From assembly GCA_001465935.1 (NCBI GenBank), contig LNKV01000002.1:992001-1056000 (forward strand): DNA of 64,000 bases, written 5' to 3'. Position 1 is the first letter of the stretch. Every line of letters begins with the position of its first letter. Positions 44,224-55,735 of this stretch are shown in pieces. The notes under the pieces are model-generated. The model was not told the DNA's origin. It worked only from the letters and a program-made list of their open reading frames with translations, and made no database searches. This stretch comes from Clarireedia homoeocarpa (lineage: Eukaryota; Ascomycota; Leotiomycetes; Helotiales; Rutstroemiaceae). Both the position numbers and the translations under genes were made by a program.

Positions 44224-45403
44224 GTCGGCGTGGTGGCTTTCATGTTAATCGGCCTTGATGATCAGACAAATCGAAAAGATCTTCAGAGCCTGGAGCCCGG
44301 AGTTGACCTCCACAGACCGAGTGCGTTCCAAGGGACCGCGTCAGGCACTAACATTGCACACATACCCTGCCCTAACTTAGCATGCTGAATTATCCTTACA
44401 TCTACAATACCATAGATAATAGACAATGGCATCATAGCAACAAACAACACATAATGCGTGATTCACAATAACACATGCACCCATGCCCTAAGCCCCAAGG
44501 TACCAAGCCCCCTAACGATCACCAAAATCTAGAACGCCTTACTCAAACCGACCCATAAATTCGTACGCTTTCCCAAAAACAGTGGCGCCTGCCCTCCCCG
44601 AGCAGAAATAGACACATGCAATCGCATCCGTATTCTGCAAAACCGAACAGACAACTCACCTTATATGAATAGTAAGAGTTTCTAAAACCGGGGCCGGCGT
44701 GCAATCGTGAAACATTGGGACGCGGAAACCGCCTTGCAATTGCCGGAATTGACTACTCGGTGAGCTGTGCGGTGCAGTTGCCCACAAAACTGCATTGATA
44801 GTATACTATCTTCCGGTATCCACCGGCTAAGGGCAAACTCCAGTACCTGTATGCAGAGTAATGCAATGTAATGCAATGTACTGTAGGAGAACGGAAATGG
44901 TTGAATGATTTGATTTGATATGGTTGATTTGGTTGAGGGAGGAGTGAATGTGAGTGACTGAGCAAGCGAGTGAGATGAACACGCATTCGATTCGAAGAAT
45001 CAGACAAGAAAAAAGAAAAAATCGAGAATCTTCTGGTTCTGGACGTGACTAGCTATGTATGTATGCACCTACTCAGTCGGGATGTATGTATCATTCACGT
45101 GTAGGCGTGTTTGATTGCCTGATGATGAACGAGTACTTCGTAACAATCGGAAATATATACATCTACTACATCTCCCATCGTCCACTCAATTAATTTTGAT
45201 TTGATTATCTTGCTTGAGAACAGACCAAACCAGATCAATTATACCATACTCTGCTCCTTGGTCCTGTCTTGCCTTGTACTGTACAACTTCATCACATATC
45301 CATGAAAGTACACTACTTCTCCAACTGAAGATACATAATACAAACACATACAACTTGATCGAAGCAACCTATATTATATTAAACCTACCAACCGGTCAGC
45401 AAA
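44224..45403. other. Intergenic, 1.2 kb
   Basis: A spacer between two plus-strand genes. A short direct repeat (aatgcaatgt twice) lies at 44861-44880, and AT-rich promoter-like sequence at about 45300-45400. No gene is supported. Confidence 0.4.
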
Positions 45404-46876
45404 ATGTCCCATTCATCACAAGAACGAGCCCGCGCGAGAGCGCACGAACACAGACTAGACGGATTGATCAAACCTTCCCACTCATTCTCGCATGCCCATT
45501 CCCACTCGCACTCGCCTCCCCACTCCGACCACGAGCACCGTCACAAACGCCATCACTCCCATTCCGGCACTGTCGACAAATTGCTCTTTATGCCCAGAGC
45601 CACCAAGTCAAAGGATGCGGGGCCCGGCGGATCGCGCTTTCGAAAAAAGATTGGCGAGAAGATCATTGCGTTCGGAAACATGATATCGGGGGTTAAGGGC
45701 GCAAGAGGTATCGAGGTGGAGGGGAGGAGCTTGAGGTTGATTAGAGGAAGTGGAAGCGTGAAGGTGAAGTCAGGTGATGCTGCCGCTACTGCTGTTAGTA
45801 GCGTAGAGAGACATCATAGACGGAAGAGGACGACGCATCATCGACATGGAGATGCTGTTGAGGTGGTAGTTGAGAGTGAGATAGTTGAGAAAGGGCAGCC
45901 AGTTATTTCGATAAAAAGCCACCGCATATCAAGAACAAGCAAAGATCGAGTAGTAAAATTTGATGTGAGGCCCATTACAGCTACATCGGAAGTAGGAAAC
46001 CAACGTCCAAGTCTCTTCCTCTCCACAAAATATAATATGGAGGAAGTGAGGAGGAAAGATGCGGAAGATAGACTACGTCTCGAGAAGCAGCGCCAACAGA
46101 AGGAGGAACGTCTTGCGAAAGAGAAAAAACAAGAGCAAGAGAGACTTCTACAAGCACAAGAGCGAGCAATCAAATTACAGCGCCAGCAGGAGGAGGAACG
46201 TCTTGCGAAAGAGAAAAAACAAGAGCAAGAGAGACTCCTACTAGCACAACAGCGAGCAATCAAATTACAGCGCCAACGGGAGGAGGAACGTCTTGCGAAA
46301 GAGAAAAAACAAGAGCAAGAGAGACTGCTACTAGCACAAGAGCGAGCAATCAAATTACAGCGTCAAAAGCAGGTAGAAGAACAAAATCGTATGGAGAAGT
46401 CGAGATATAAGCATAGAGGGGAGCAAAGAACTAGTCGGGGGGAAGCAGCATACATTCAACAAGAAGAGAGGAACAAACAAGAAGTGGAGAGGGAGCGACA
46501 CCTAAAGGCTGTCCGATTTCAAGAGGAGCAAGAAAGCCAGAAGCAAAAGTCTCAAAGTGTGTTCCCGACAGGCTTGACCTCGTTCTTCTTCAGATCGACT
46601 GAGGATAATAAAGAAAAAGAAGAAAAGGATAAGAAAGGATTAGATAATGATAGATGCATTGGAGATATGCAACGAACGGTTTTAGAGGGTATGGTACCGA
46701 GAACGAAGGATGAAGTGAGAAGAAAGAGTGGTCGCGAGTCTGGAAAACTTACAGCTCGCAACCTTGCAAAGAACAGAGCGGAAAGAGGAGATGGTAGTGA
46801 AGGGTTGGATGATAATAGATGTATTGGAGATATGCAGCGAACGTACGTTGAGGGCATGTTCGTGCCAAGAAGATGA
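45404..46876 (+). CDS. Uncharacterised His-rich, coiled-coil protein
   Basis: Intronless, 490 residues; the start is ATG 45404. Unrecognised as a family. Residues about 26-55 are a histidine/serine run (HSFSHAHSHSHSPPHSDHEH) that could bind metal. A basic middle follows. From about 212 to 365 there is a long charged coiled coil containing three near-identical 30-residue units (EERLAKEKKQEQERLL, AIKLQRQ). At the C-terminus a motif occurs twice: DRCIGDMQRTVLEGMVPR and NRCIGDMQRTYVEGMFVPRR, about 55 residues apart, suggesting a short conserved binding element. No membrane helix or signal peptide. It could be a scaffold protein; that is a guess. It is convergent with AP-3 mu. Confidence 0.75.
   Translation: MSHSSQERARARAHEHRLDGLIKPSHSFSHAHSHSHSPPHSDHEHRHKRHHSHSGTVDKLLFMPRATKSKDAGPGGSRFRKKIGEKIIAFGNMISGVKGARGIEVEGRSLRLIRGSGSVKVKSGDAAATAVSSVERHHRRKRTTHHRHGDAVEVVVESEIVEKGQPVISIKSHRISRTSKDRVVKFDVRPITATSEVGNQRPSLFLSTKYNMEEVRRKDAEDRLRLEKQRQQKEERLAKEKKQEQERLLQAQERAIKLQRQQEEERLAKEKKQEQERLLLAQQRAIKLQRQREEERLAKEKKQEQERLLLAQERAIKLQRQKQVEEQNRMEKSRYKHRGEQRTSRGEAAYIQQEERNKQEVERERHLKAVRFQEEQESQKQKSQSVFPTGLTSFFFRSTEDNKEKEEKDKKGLDNDRCIGDMQRTVLEGMVPRTKDEVRRKSGRESGKLTARNLAKNRAERGDGSEGLDDNRCIGDMQRTYVEGMFVPRR
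46091..46360 (+). repeat. 90-bp coding tandem repeat, three units
   Basis: Three adjacent 90-bp units start at 46091, 46181 and 46271, each beginning cgcca and containing gaggaacgtcttgcgaaag. Units differ at only a few bases, so duplication is recent or homogenised. They encode a 30-residue coiled-coil segment, and the length keeps the frame. A degenerate continuation is seen from 46361. Confidence 0.92.
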
Positions 46877-47088
46877 GGATGAGGCTGGAGTTGTTGTACT
46901 CATTGTTCTTACCTCTGCCTGCAGTAGGGTTTCTCTTCACCGATATATTTCTTGCTCAAAGCTAGAAGAGCTGTTTATTAGCATTTCGATATACCAACTT
47001 AATTTTTAATATCAATAATGATACCTTTAGACCTTGATTCCTTGGTGAGCTAAATCCTGTCCGTGACGCCAAATCGCTATCAAAATGC

Positions 47089-48854
47089 TCAGCATCTAAT
47101 TTCAACTCCACCTTTACTGACAGTCAAATATTTGACTCCTTTGTATGGTTTAACGCCTTCACCGAGGCCTCTGCTCTTCCTTGTGTCGACCGTCAAACCT
47201 TCTACCCTAAGACCGCTTGCAAGCCAACCTTTGACGGAGAAGCTGACGGCTGCAGAAGTTGGCATAAGGATCTTATTCTGAGCCACTTTTCGAGTATCTT
47301 TTTGCTCAAGATTTGATTCGGCTGTTTTTGTCGGCTTCTCTGAAGAACTCTGATATGTTTCCGTGTCATAATCATACTCTCCATCGAGTCTAAAACCATT
47401 TCCGTCCTGGTCATCTGTCTCTGTTAAAGGTCCGACGACTGTGCATCGCAATGTAGCCCCACCTGCTACAGCATCCCGGGCCGGAATATGCCATTCCAAA
47501 TTCTTTTCACCTGGGTTATATGTTGTATCTCCTCTGCTAGCCTTGATCTCTGGTATATTGCGCACATCAGCGGGCAGTGGGACCGTTACTACTAGATCCT
47601 CTATAACTGGCGATGCGCTGCTACCCGTATTACCGCCCCCAAATTGAGCTGCTGCACGACTCAACTGCGCTGCAGCATGACTGCTGCTCCTTGAATTAGA
47701 ACTCGAGAAGGACGAGTTCCCTTGCCCGGACACCTTGACTATGAATAGTCGGACTTCAAACTCAGACCCAGTCGGACCAAGACCTGTCTTGACTTCGATG
47801 CTGACTGGTAATTTCAGATTCGACGCGTTTGCAGAACCTGGTTTTCCTCCTGTTGAAGGTAGTAAATCGACCTCATACCCAGCTAGAACGAACCGTCCAT
47901 CCGGCGGTACAAAGCTAAGTTCTCCAGGCTTCTCCCTCCATCTTGCCAACCTTACACAAGGATGAAATACTGGTAGATCCATAACGCTGCCTACATTTTG
48001 CCTACCGGATGGTGTAGAAAGGTTCAGGAGTAGATCCGGTACCCCAGATATCTTTGATGTAAATGCAATGGTTCCGTTTGCAAATGCTGCCAGTGGACGA
48101 CCGGACGGCGCAAGTGTTACTGTCAAAGTCTCCACGAGATCGACATAGAGCTCGTTCGATGTATGCCGCACGTTCGCCCTTCGCCAAGGGAGCGCAGGTG
48201 TATTAGAAGAAACCGAGCCTAAAGAGGATATACCAGCCATACCAGAACCTGTAGGAGTTGTCGCAAAGCCCGGCTTTCTACGAACATGGTATCAGCAGGA
48301 GGAGACATAAGTATGGGTATCAAACATAGATCTAAGTATTTACCCAGGTAAGTTGATGCCGCCCAGTAACTTCCCAATCCATCCTTCCACCTCAACCATG
48401 TCCCTCAGAGCATTTGGTTCCGTAGAACTAACATTCCCAGCATCGCACATCTCATTCAGTAACTGTGCGACAACATCGTAACTACTTTCAATCTTTTGCG
48501 CAAACAGAGGCGCACCCACAAACTCCTCTAACACGTCAACAACCCTGTGTAAAAATTCGAGTGCAAGAAGAGGCTCCAACTCCGTGGACGAGGTAAGGCA
48601 GAAAAGCAGATTTGAATGTATGAGCGAAAATAGTAATGTAGGTGGAGTGGTATTCGGCAGGTATATTAGACTCGGTCGAGGACTGGGTTGCGCGAGGTAG
48701 AGGGGTAGTAGTTGAGCAGCAGAAAGAGGCCGGGACGTGTAGGTATTTTGGAGTAGAGCACGGCTATATCGGTGAGTATGGAAGAGTAAAGCTTATCATG
48801 AATCACTTACTTATGCTCATCATATATATAAACTGCCTCAATAGCACCGTTCAT
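47089..48854 (-). CDS. apm3: AP-3 adaptor complex subunit mu
   Basis: Medium subunit of AP-3, which sorts cargo from the Golgi or endosome directly to the vacuole. Minus-strand exons 48854-48811, 48763-48344 and 48277-47089 give 550 residues. The longin-type N-domain reads MNGAIEAVYIYDEHNRALLQ; helices FLHRVVDVLEEFVGAPLFAQ and ESSYDVVAQLLNEMCDAGN follow. The mu homology domain begins WRRANVRHTSNELYVDLVET, with VPDLLLNLSTPSG, HPCVRLARW, LSFVPPDGRFVLAGYEV and EWHIPARDAVAGGATLRCTV. Family landmarks fit AP-3 rather than AP-1/2 mu. The first exon is only 44 nt and would be missed by single-frame search. It is divergent from the DMO2-like gene, with 197 bp between starts. Confidence 0.92.
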
Positions 48855-49051
48855 GTTGACCGGCAGTTCTATCGAGACATTTGTGACTTTGCAGGTGTTT
48901 GTTTCTGAAGCTGGCTTGTCGAGCTGCGAAGCGTGGGGCACTGCGGCCGCTTATTTCGAAGCTCCCGCGGAAATCTCTGGCTTTTTGAACCTTTTATTTC
49001 TCAGCTCTCAACACCAGCGTACCAGACCGCAAGTTTTTTATTAAAAAAAAA

Positions 49052-49387
49052 ATGGCTCCGTCTACGCGAGATCTCGAGCGACCGGAGAAGCTCCAAGACG
49101 TTTTGAGGAAAGAAATTCAGGATGATTGCTTGCCTTGCAGGATAACAGGTAAGTTGTTTTAGACGTGCATCATCTACAGCATCTTTCTAATACATTTCCT
49201 TCTAGGAGCCACAGCATTTATCGGACTAGGCGCATACAGTTACTTCTCTGGACAGTCGCAATTGAAAGCACAAGAAGCCAAGATCCTACAAAGCAAGAGC
49301 ATCTTCGGCATGAAAAGTCGGCAGGCAGGAATTACTGGAATCGCAATGACTCTTGTGGGGATGGGCCTATGGAGACTGCGGAATTAG
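49052..49387 (+). CDS. DMO2/DMAC1-like small mitochondrial membrane protein
   Basis: Two exons (49052-49148, 49206-49387) encode 92 residues. An N-terminal CLPC motif lies in DDCLPCRITGATAFIGLGAY, followed by a transmembrane segment and, after FGMKSRQAGITGIAMTLVG, a second one. This is the pattern of the DUF4536/DMAC1-like family: human DMAC1 helps assemble the distal membrane arm of complex I, and yeast Dmo2 is a mitochondrial protein of unknown role. The intron splits the Gly right after CRIT. A run of A precedes the start codon. It is divergent from APM3 and convergent with the next gene at 110 bp. Family call is likely; function is by analogy. Confidence 0.8.
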
Positions 49388-49496
49388 CGATGATGATATG
49401 ATGATGGCAAATCTTTTCGACGAAACAATTCAACAAAAAAATGAATAAATTCTGAAAGCGCTTGCATCTTTGGTATCATCTAATATACAGGTCCAT

Positions 49497-50663
49497 TTAA
49501 GCATATGGAGCAACGGCTTGACCAAGCCCAGTGGATTTTGTCTCCCATTGTCTCTTCTCCTTTTTCAACTGCATCTTCACGAAAACCATGGTGATCAACA
49601 CCCACACAAATCCGAAGACATATGGCAGCCCCCAACCGACGCCGAACCCGATGTTGACTGGAAGACACATGATGATGACGGTGGAAATGATGGCAATGCA
49701 AATCAAGCCAACACCCCAAAACCAAGTCAATATCAACAACATCCGTCGGAAAATTGGGCTAACTTCATATCGTTTCATCACATTGCTACGATATACAACT
49801 CCTCCTTGGCCCTCAATGCCTCCAGCATCTTCGATAATCGCCAGTAGCGCAGGTCTCCACAATTTACCCTTCTCCGTCGAAGACATGTTAAATGGCAGAG
49901 GGCGCTTCATCTGTGTAAGGATTGCTGAAGCTACAAAAACGAAGCCGAACCAGTAGCAAATTGTGGGCGAGCACATAGCACATAGCCGCACCCATGGGTC
50001 ATGGGGGATGGTGCCGATAATAAGCTCGAGCTCTACAAAGGAGATCGCGATAAGGAAGTTAATATGGAAGAATTCAAGCTAGATTTTGTTAGCAGTGCAT
50101 TCATCCAATTGACATTCACGGATAGCCCACCATTCCCCATCTAGTCCACCCTACCGGCCTCCATCGCGGTGCAGTCTTTGCTCGGAAAAGTTTGAGTGAT
50201 CGAAGACCATAATGCGCGAAACTTATCATTCCATACACGGAGGTAATAATCGCAAATACTAATATTTTTATTAGACCAACGTCAGACGGAGTTTTGGTGT
50301 AACCTCACTATCTTGTAATGGTAAACGCGTCCCAAAATTCAAAGCATAATAATATGTGATGGGCAGACAACAAAGATCCAACGTTATAAGGACCAATCCA
50401 ACCCACATTATCGTCTGCCGCCTTCGATGTGGTGTATGTAATGGTGGGAGTGGGTCAGATTCACCATAAATTTGTGAGGCTGTTGAGTTCCCGCTTTGAG
50501 CCTCTATATGGTTGTGTGATTCCACCGGCTGCAAAGGTATCTCCGGCTCTTCTCGTCGTGTCTCGGCGTCCTTCTTCTTCTCTGGTTCGGTGACTGGTCC
50601 ATGGTGATTCTGGGCCTCAAGATCCTTCGCTTCCTCCTCCTTGAATGCATTGAATTCAGGCAT
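49497..50663 (-). CDS. Uncharacterised multi-pass membrane protein
   Basis: Three exons (50663-50309, 50258-50131, 50078-49497) give 354 residues. About 80 hydrophilic residues (MPEFNAFKEEEAKDLEAQNH) come first, with an unusual number of Glu/Pro. Six hydrophobic helices follow: TIMWVGLVLITLDLCCLPIT, IFAIITSVYGMISFAHYG, INFLIAISFVELELIIGT, ICYWFGFVFVASAILTQM, LLILTWFWGVGLICIAIIST and GLPYVFGFVWVLITMVFVKM. A seventh is possible. The start is ATG 50663; the open frame extends upstream only through TTG. No receptor or transporter signature is recognised. It is a fungal integral membrane protein of unknown role. It is divergent from RRP4. Confidence 0.8.
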
Positions 50664-51178
50664 GTTGGTATATAAGGTTTTCGAATCCAAGTATCATCCC
50701 ATCTAATCGACTAGAAATATGAGATGCCTTACGGAAGGTCCGGATGCGAATTGCGATTCGAATAAGAGAAGCAAGGCGATGGATTGTTGGGCTATTAGGA
50801 TTTTTTTTGGATATTGAGAACACAGATGATGGTGGCAGCATTATTGAATGAAATCATGATGTCCAGAACTTTTGTAGCCTCTTTGTACGGTCATCGATAT
50901 TTCCCGGACATTTTGTCCTACCAAGTATGCGCGAGGGTGATGTAATTGCTGACCCTCCACATTGGCAAAGTGGAAAAATCGGCTGTTCCAAGGATAGCTG
51001 AGCATGCTGATTGGTGGAGGTAAGCCTTTGATACCTCAGCCAAGGGCCTTCGCGAAAAGAAAGATTCCGTGCCGCCGACCCATCGAGATTTGTGCGAGGG
51101 AAGCTTGAAAGGGTCTCGAAAAATAATCACAGCCTTGTCCTCGATCAGCAATTAGCAAGCCATTGCGGCCGTCCAACC
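50664..51178. promoter_or_regulatory. Divergent promoter region, membrane protein / RRP4
   Basis: 515 bp between two divergent start codons. No motif assigned. Confidence 0.45.
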
Positions 51179-52247
51179 ATGGCAATTACAATCATTGCGC
51201 CGGCTCCGTCGCCATTACCGTATCATGCAGAGGATACATCCAATCAGTCGGATGATGGGGGCGTTGATTTGGAGGGGGATCTTGACATGCGCCCAGCCAA
51301 ACGCGCAAAGTACCAAGACATAGTTACGCCGGGTGAATTAATCACGGACGACCCTCAATGGATGAGGTATGAAACAGTCGTGCTACCTGCTCGTTGTATG
51401 ATATCGCTAACCGTATGTTAGAGGTCATGGCACATATATAGCACCCGCGAGCACTGAGATTATAGCAACAGTAGCAGGAACTGTGCAAAAAACGAATAAG
51501 CTTCTCTCGGTCCGCCCACTTCGTGCACGTTATACCCCCGAAATCGGTGACCTTGTTGTTGGGAGGATCATAGAAGTGCAGAGTAAACGTTGGCGGGTAG
51601 ACATTGGAGCTCCTGTTCTTGCAGGGCTACCTCTATCAGCAATCAATCTTCCGGGAGGCATTCAGCGCAAACGGACAGAGACGGACGAACTTCAAATCAG
51701 AACATTTTTCTCAGAAGGCGATTTACTGGTCGCTGAGGTGCAGCAATTATATCAAGATGGCAGTGCGAGTTTACACACACGAAGTTTGAAATACGGAAAG
51801 TTAAGGAATGGAATTTTCATGGCTGTCAGTGGAACAGGTGGGGGTGGCGGTGTTGTCAGAGCTAGGAGGCAAGTCTGGACCATCGATACAGTCCACGGCG
51901 GCGGAAAAGTAGATGTTATTCTGGGTGTCAATGGATATATTTGGATAAGCAAGAATGTGGAAGTCACAGGAGGGGATACCGCCATTACCAGAGTTGAGGA
52001 GGTTGTAAGCAGTACGGCATATTCAAGTCAGAATGACGAGATTGCGTCTGAAACCAGGAGGGAAATCGCTAGGATCAGAGGTGTCATCCAGTTGCTTGTA
52101 GAGGAAGGACTAAGAGTTGACGAAGAAATGGTCATGAAAGGATATGAAGCGGCAGTTGAGGTTGATGATGAGGATGATGGCGAAAGTAATGCCTATGTTG
52201 GTGGAGAAAAGGGGAAGCGAGTCTTGAGCCTGATGAGTGGAAGATAA
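51179..52247 (+). CDS. rrp4: Exosome cap subunit RRP4
   Basis: RNA-binding cap subunit of the RNA exosome, which degrades and trims RNA 3' to 5' in nucleus and cytoplasm. Two exons (51179-51366, 51422-52247) encode 337 residues. The N-terminal domain carries the signature [20 protein letters not shown], split by the intron in Arg. The S1 domain runs from [20 protein letters not shown] through [20 protein letters not shown] and [14 protein letters not shown]. The KH domain has [14 protein letters not shown], with the GxNGxIW motif typical of Rrp4. Secure. SKI8 at 9.4 kb belongs to the exosome's cytoplasmic partner complex, but distance speaks against a functional cluster. Confidence 0.95.
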
Positions 52248-53236
52248 ACAACATGAAATATCTCGTGGAGATGAGGCGTAACGACTTAATGGACCTCATG
52301 AAGCCTGCTTTCGCAACGTCTCAGGTGTACTTGATCTTAGGTCAACACCTCGTGGGTAAATTTTCATCGCTCGGTTGCGTTGCATGTGGATTGTGAGTCT
52401 AGAAGACACGACGCTCAAACTGTAACAAGCAGTGGGCCCGGTATAGCAAAGTTGAAGAAGGTATGTATTTATTCCGATCGACACCCATGTGTTCAGCAAG
52501 CGGCCATCTCTCGTGCTCACTTTTTCTATTCATCTCATCTTGTTATGTTGCTTGAAAATTGCACTGTGATTGGGTCGATACTTGACGTCAATCCTAATTC
52601 CTACGTGGGTTGTAGTATACGCTGCTCTTCACTCAAGTAGAGTTTCTTCAAAATGAAAAAGGATTGAAGTTTGTGTGATGTTTCTATAGAGACTTCAAGG
52701 CTGGTTCTGCCACCTCAACATCTTGCCACACACGGCCCGTATCAAGAAGTTTGATGACGCTGAAAAACCTTTGATAGGCTGGAGAGGACCTCGTATGAGT
52801 ACATTTCTCGCATGTAAGATTTCCCTCTTCACATCATGCTGCTTGGGAATCGGCTTTAGCGTGTTATCTTCCGGTGTGCTCTTAATCCTATCGTTCTTTT
52901 AATGTCTTATATAAACGATGCTTCCCCTCCCCAAAGGAGCAAACCCTTGATGAAGCAATAGGCGACAATTACACTTGATCGTATTCAAAACAACAAATTT
53001 CAATTGCCGGAGAAGGACAATATATATCCTTTCCCCGGAAGACTACGCAATACAGGGTTTGCTCTATACGGAAAAGTTGTATCCTGAGAAATAGTTTGTT
53101 AGCGAGGAGAGGGACAAGGAAGAGAAATACTACGAACTACTATTAATGGCAGAGTAACACAAGGAGCGTATAAAGCTTTACAGATACTACTGGTGCACCT
53201 TTCCGTGGTATTCTGTTACAAGTTTCATTACGTCAT
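52248..53236. other. Intergenic, RRP4 and HET-gene 3' ends
   Basis: About 1 kb between the convergent RRP4 and HET genes. I see no gene, repeat or RNA. An 86-codon frame at 52380-52640 is chance-like. Confidence 0.4.
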
Positions 53237-55735
53237 TCAGACAATACTTGCTCTGATGCCTGGTTCATCCAAAGAAATAAGCGTCGACATAACAGACCCA
53301 ACGCCTACTCTTTCAAACACTCCACAGCCACAGCTACTCGAATTCACAATAATTATATAGCAATCTTGCTCGTACTGATTGCTGTAATAGCCGAATTGCC
53401 TGCCGACGACTACACACTTGAGACCTTCGAGATCAGAAACATCCACGTCAAATCGTAGCCAACTCCGTGGTTCAGGAGGTTCATACGAATCATCATCTCC
53501 GACACTATCGCTATCACTCCTTGCATCATTACTCTGCTCGCGGTCCTCATTACTGCATCCAGTACGCAACAATACACACTCATCCCCCTCACGCACCATA
53601 TTGCAATCTTTAAATTCTCTCACACGGCACTCAAGCTCTTTACTATTCCGGAATCGCAAATCCTCGCTCCAAGCGACGCATTCGAAATCAATTGACATAA
53701 AGTCGATGCGGCCTTCATAAGCTAACCACGACCACGACGGAGTTATCTCCTTCTGCGAATCGCGGGGCCGGGGACGTGTCCTTGTCAATGTGGTGTTTGC
53801 CTTCCGCAGCCACAGCAGACTGCGGTGAAGGAACTTTCCGATGATACCGTAGTGAGCATCGGAGGAAAAGGCCCTTGCAAGGCGTTTTTCTAAACCAGCG
53901 AAAGCAATAGCCCGGTCAGTGGGTTGCGTAAATGCACGTTGCATATATTCTTCAAAGAGGGATCCAAAGAAGCTGATATTTTGGCCATCAGTGCGTTGGT
54001 CTGTGGATTCCGGGAATCGAGGGTCGCCGAGGATAATGCTTTTGGAACTGCAGGTGGGAGGTTAGACACGTCGATACCTAGGTACGAGAGTATAGCTAAC
54101 AAGAGGAACACCTCCCCGCACTCCGGGAAAACAGCATGATAGGTTCAGAGGAACTACAAGGAATTCTCAAAATGAATTCAAGTGATACATACTTGTACAT
54201 TAGCGTAAGCGTCTCACCATGCACACCAAAACCGCATTCCCAATATGTCTGAGCGGATGAGAAGTGCAAGATACGCCGAGATAAGGCTCTTTCTTGGAAC
54301 ACCCAGCCGCGAGAGTTCAATATGCTCTTCTCCACATCTTCTGTAAAATTGTCGATGTGCTCACAGATATAGAGTGGAAATTGTTCAACTTCAGGTGGAG
54401 CATGATATGAGACCACCTCGCTCCAAATGCCATCTCCAGTAGTCGTGTAAGTTTTATACTCTCTTGGCCGAGGAATAATATCCAAGTCGTCAAACAAACC
54501 CCTTCGATTTCGGCGTCTCGGTGGTGGCGGTGGAGGTGGTGGAGGTGGTGGAGGCTTCTCGATTTTCACAAACTCCCTTTGTTGTCGGGGTTTCAGGAAA
54601 CCTTGTGTGGAGTCGTGGGCGGACGTGGCTGCAATGGTGAAGTACGCCATACTGTACACTATTTCCATTGTATTGGCTTCTCGTCTCCAGTCCTCGAAGT
54701 CATCCTGGATAATACACAGCGAGTCAATCCAAATGTATCGTTGTCCGAGTTCGCGGGTAACTCGAATTGCGTCTCGGAACGACTTTGGAAGTGTTCTAGT
54801 CTCGATTCCTCTGACCCGATCATTAAAATTTCTTTTGAACGTGCAAAAGTTCTCTCTCTGCTCATCTGTGAATTTTCCCCAGCAATGCGACAAGGCGACG
54901 TAACTCCCTTCTTCATCCTTCTTAGCGCAGTGGAGACGCACAAAGTCCGAATATGCTCCTTCTCCAACATCGATCACTCTGGTTGGTAGCACGCTTGTAT
55001 GTTCCGAATAGCATCCATACCTTTTATGTTTCTGATCACATGTGTTGAGCCATCCGCGCATTATATCAAAGTGATCCTGACTGCCTGCATCTGGCAGCAG
55101 AGGTAACCCAATCTGAGTCTTCGCACTTGGATTTTCGGAAGCTATTTATGCATCATTATAAGCTCTACTCGCGACTACGGATGAGACTTACCTGGATCAC
55201 CAAGTATTACGAGAAAGGGTTGGCTGTGTTTGTCTACTTTTAATACTGAACAGTCCCTAAAAACCTCAACCGTTTCGTCGCTCCCAAATTTATAGCGATC
55301 TAAGCATTGCAGAAAGAATTTGCAAAGATCACAAGAAGTTGCAGCTCCTCTCAGCTTACCGATGTCGACAGTAAAGCTTTGGACATCAGAACGTGGCGGT
55401 TGAGACAGGATACGGAAGCTGGCGCATTCGGAACATAATTTCGTAACCGCAGGAAGCTGACGAAGGTCTTCCCAAAGACCGGTATTCTTGGAGAGCGTAA
55501 GAGGCAGATCATTGTCCACCACGAAAAGCCAATCGTTGCTCAGAAGCTCATGCTTAGTGAAGTGTCGTCTTCTACCACTTTGTCGTTGATGATAATCTTC
55601 TAAATCCGTGTCGTAGAGATGTCTTGCTCTCAACCCCCCGATCGGTTTATAGCCGCGTTCGCCGTCCCAGTCATCCGGCCTATCACCAAGGTCTTCTTTC
55701 CTGAATGATTCCATCTCCTTTTCTTGTGGGTCCAT
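53237..55735 (-). CDS. HET-domain protein
   Basis: Three minus-strand exons (55735-55192, 55141-54193, 54047-53237) encode 767 residues. HET domains are TIR-like modules of fungal NLR and allorecognition proteins that trigger cell death when incompatible hyphae fuse. All three HET blocks are intact: YVALSHCWG (about 262), then YIWIDSLCIIQDDFEDWRRE and YFTIAATSAHDSTQGFL, and GWVFQERALSRRILHF. A Cys-rich N-terminal part (LCSECASF, CDLCKFFLQ) is usual for the class. There is a run of 12 prolines after the core. There is no NACHT or WD40 part, so it is the stand-alone type. It sits next to a gene-poor tract, common for such genes. Which allele or pathway it controls cannot be told. Confidence 0.9.
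54519..54554 (-). repeat. Codon run for 12 prolines
   Basis: A 36-bp stretch of mostly CCA/CCT/CCG codons gives 12 prolines in the HET protein, between the N-terminal and last conserved HET blocks. It is an imperfect trinucleotide repeat likely to vary in length. Confidence 0.85.

Noticed and set aside
45838..46353. 171-codon antisense frame across the coiled-coil repeat
   Set aside because: A Cys/Ser/Arg-rich product that is simply the reverse of the 90-bp repeat.
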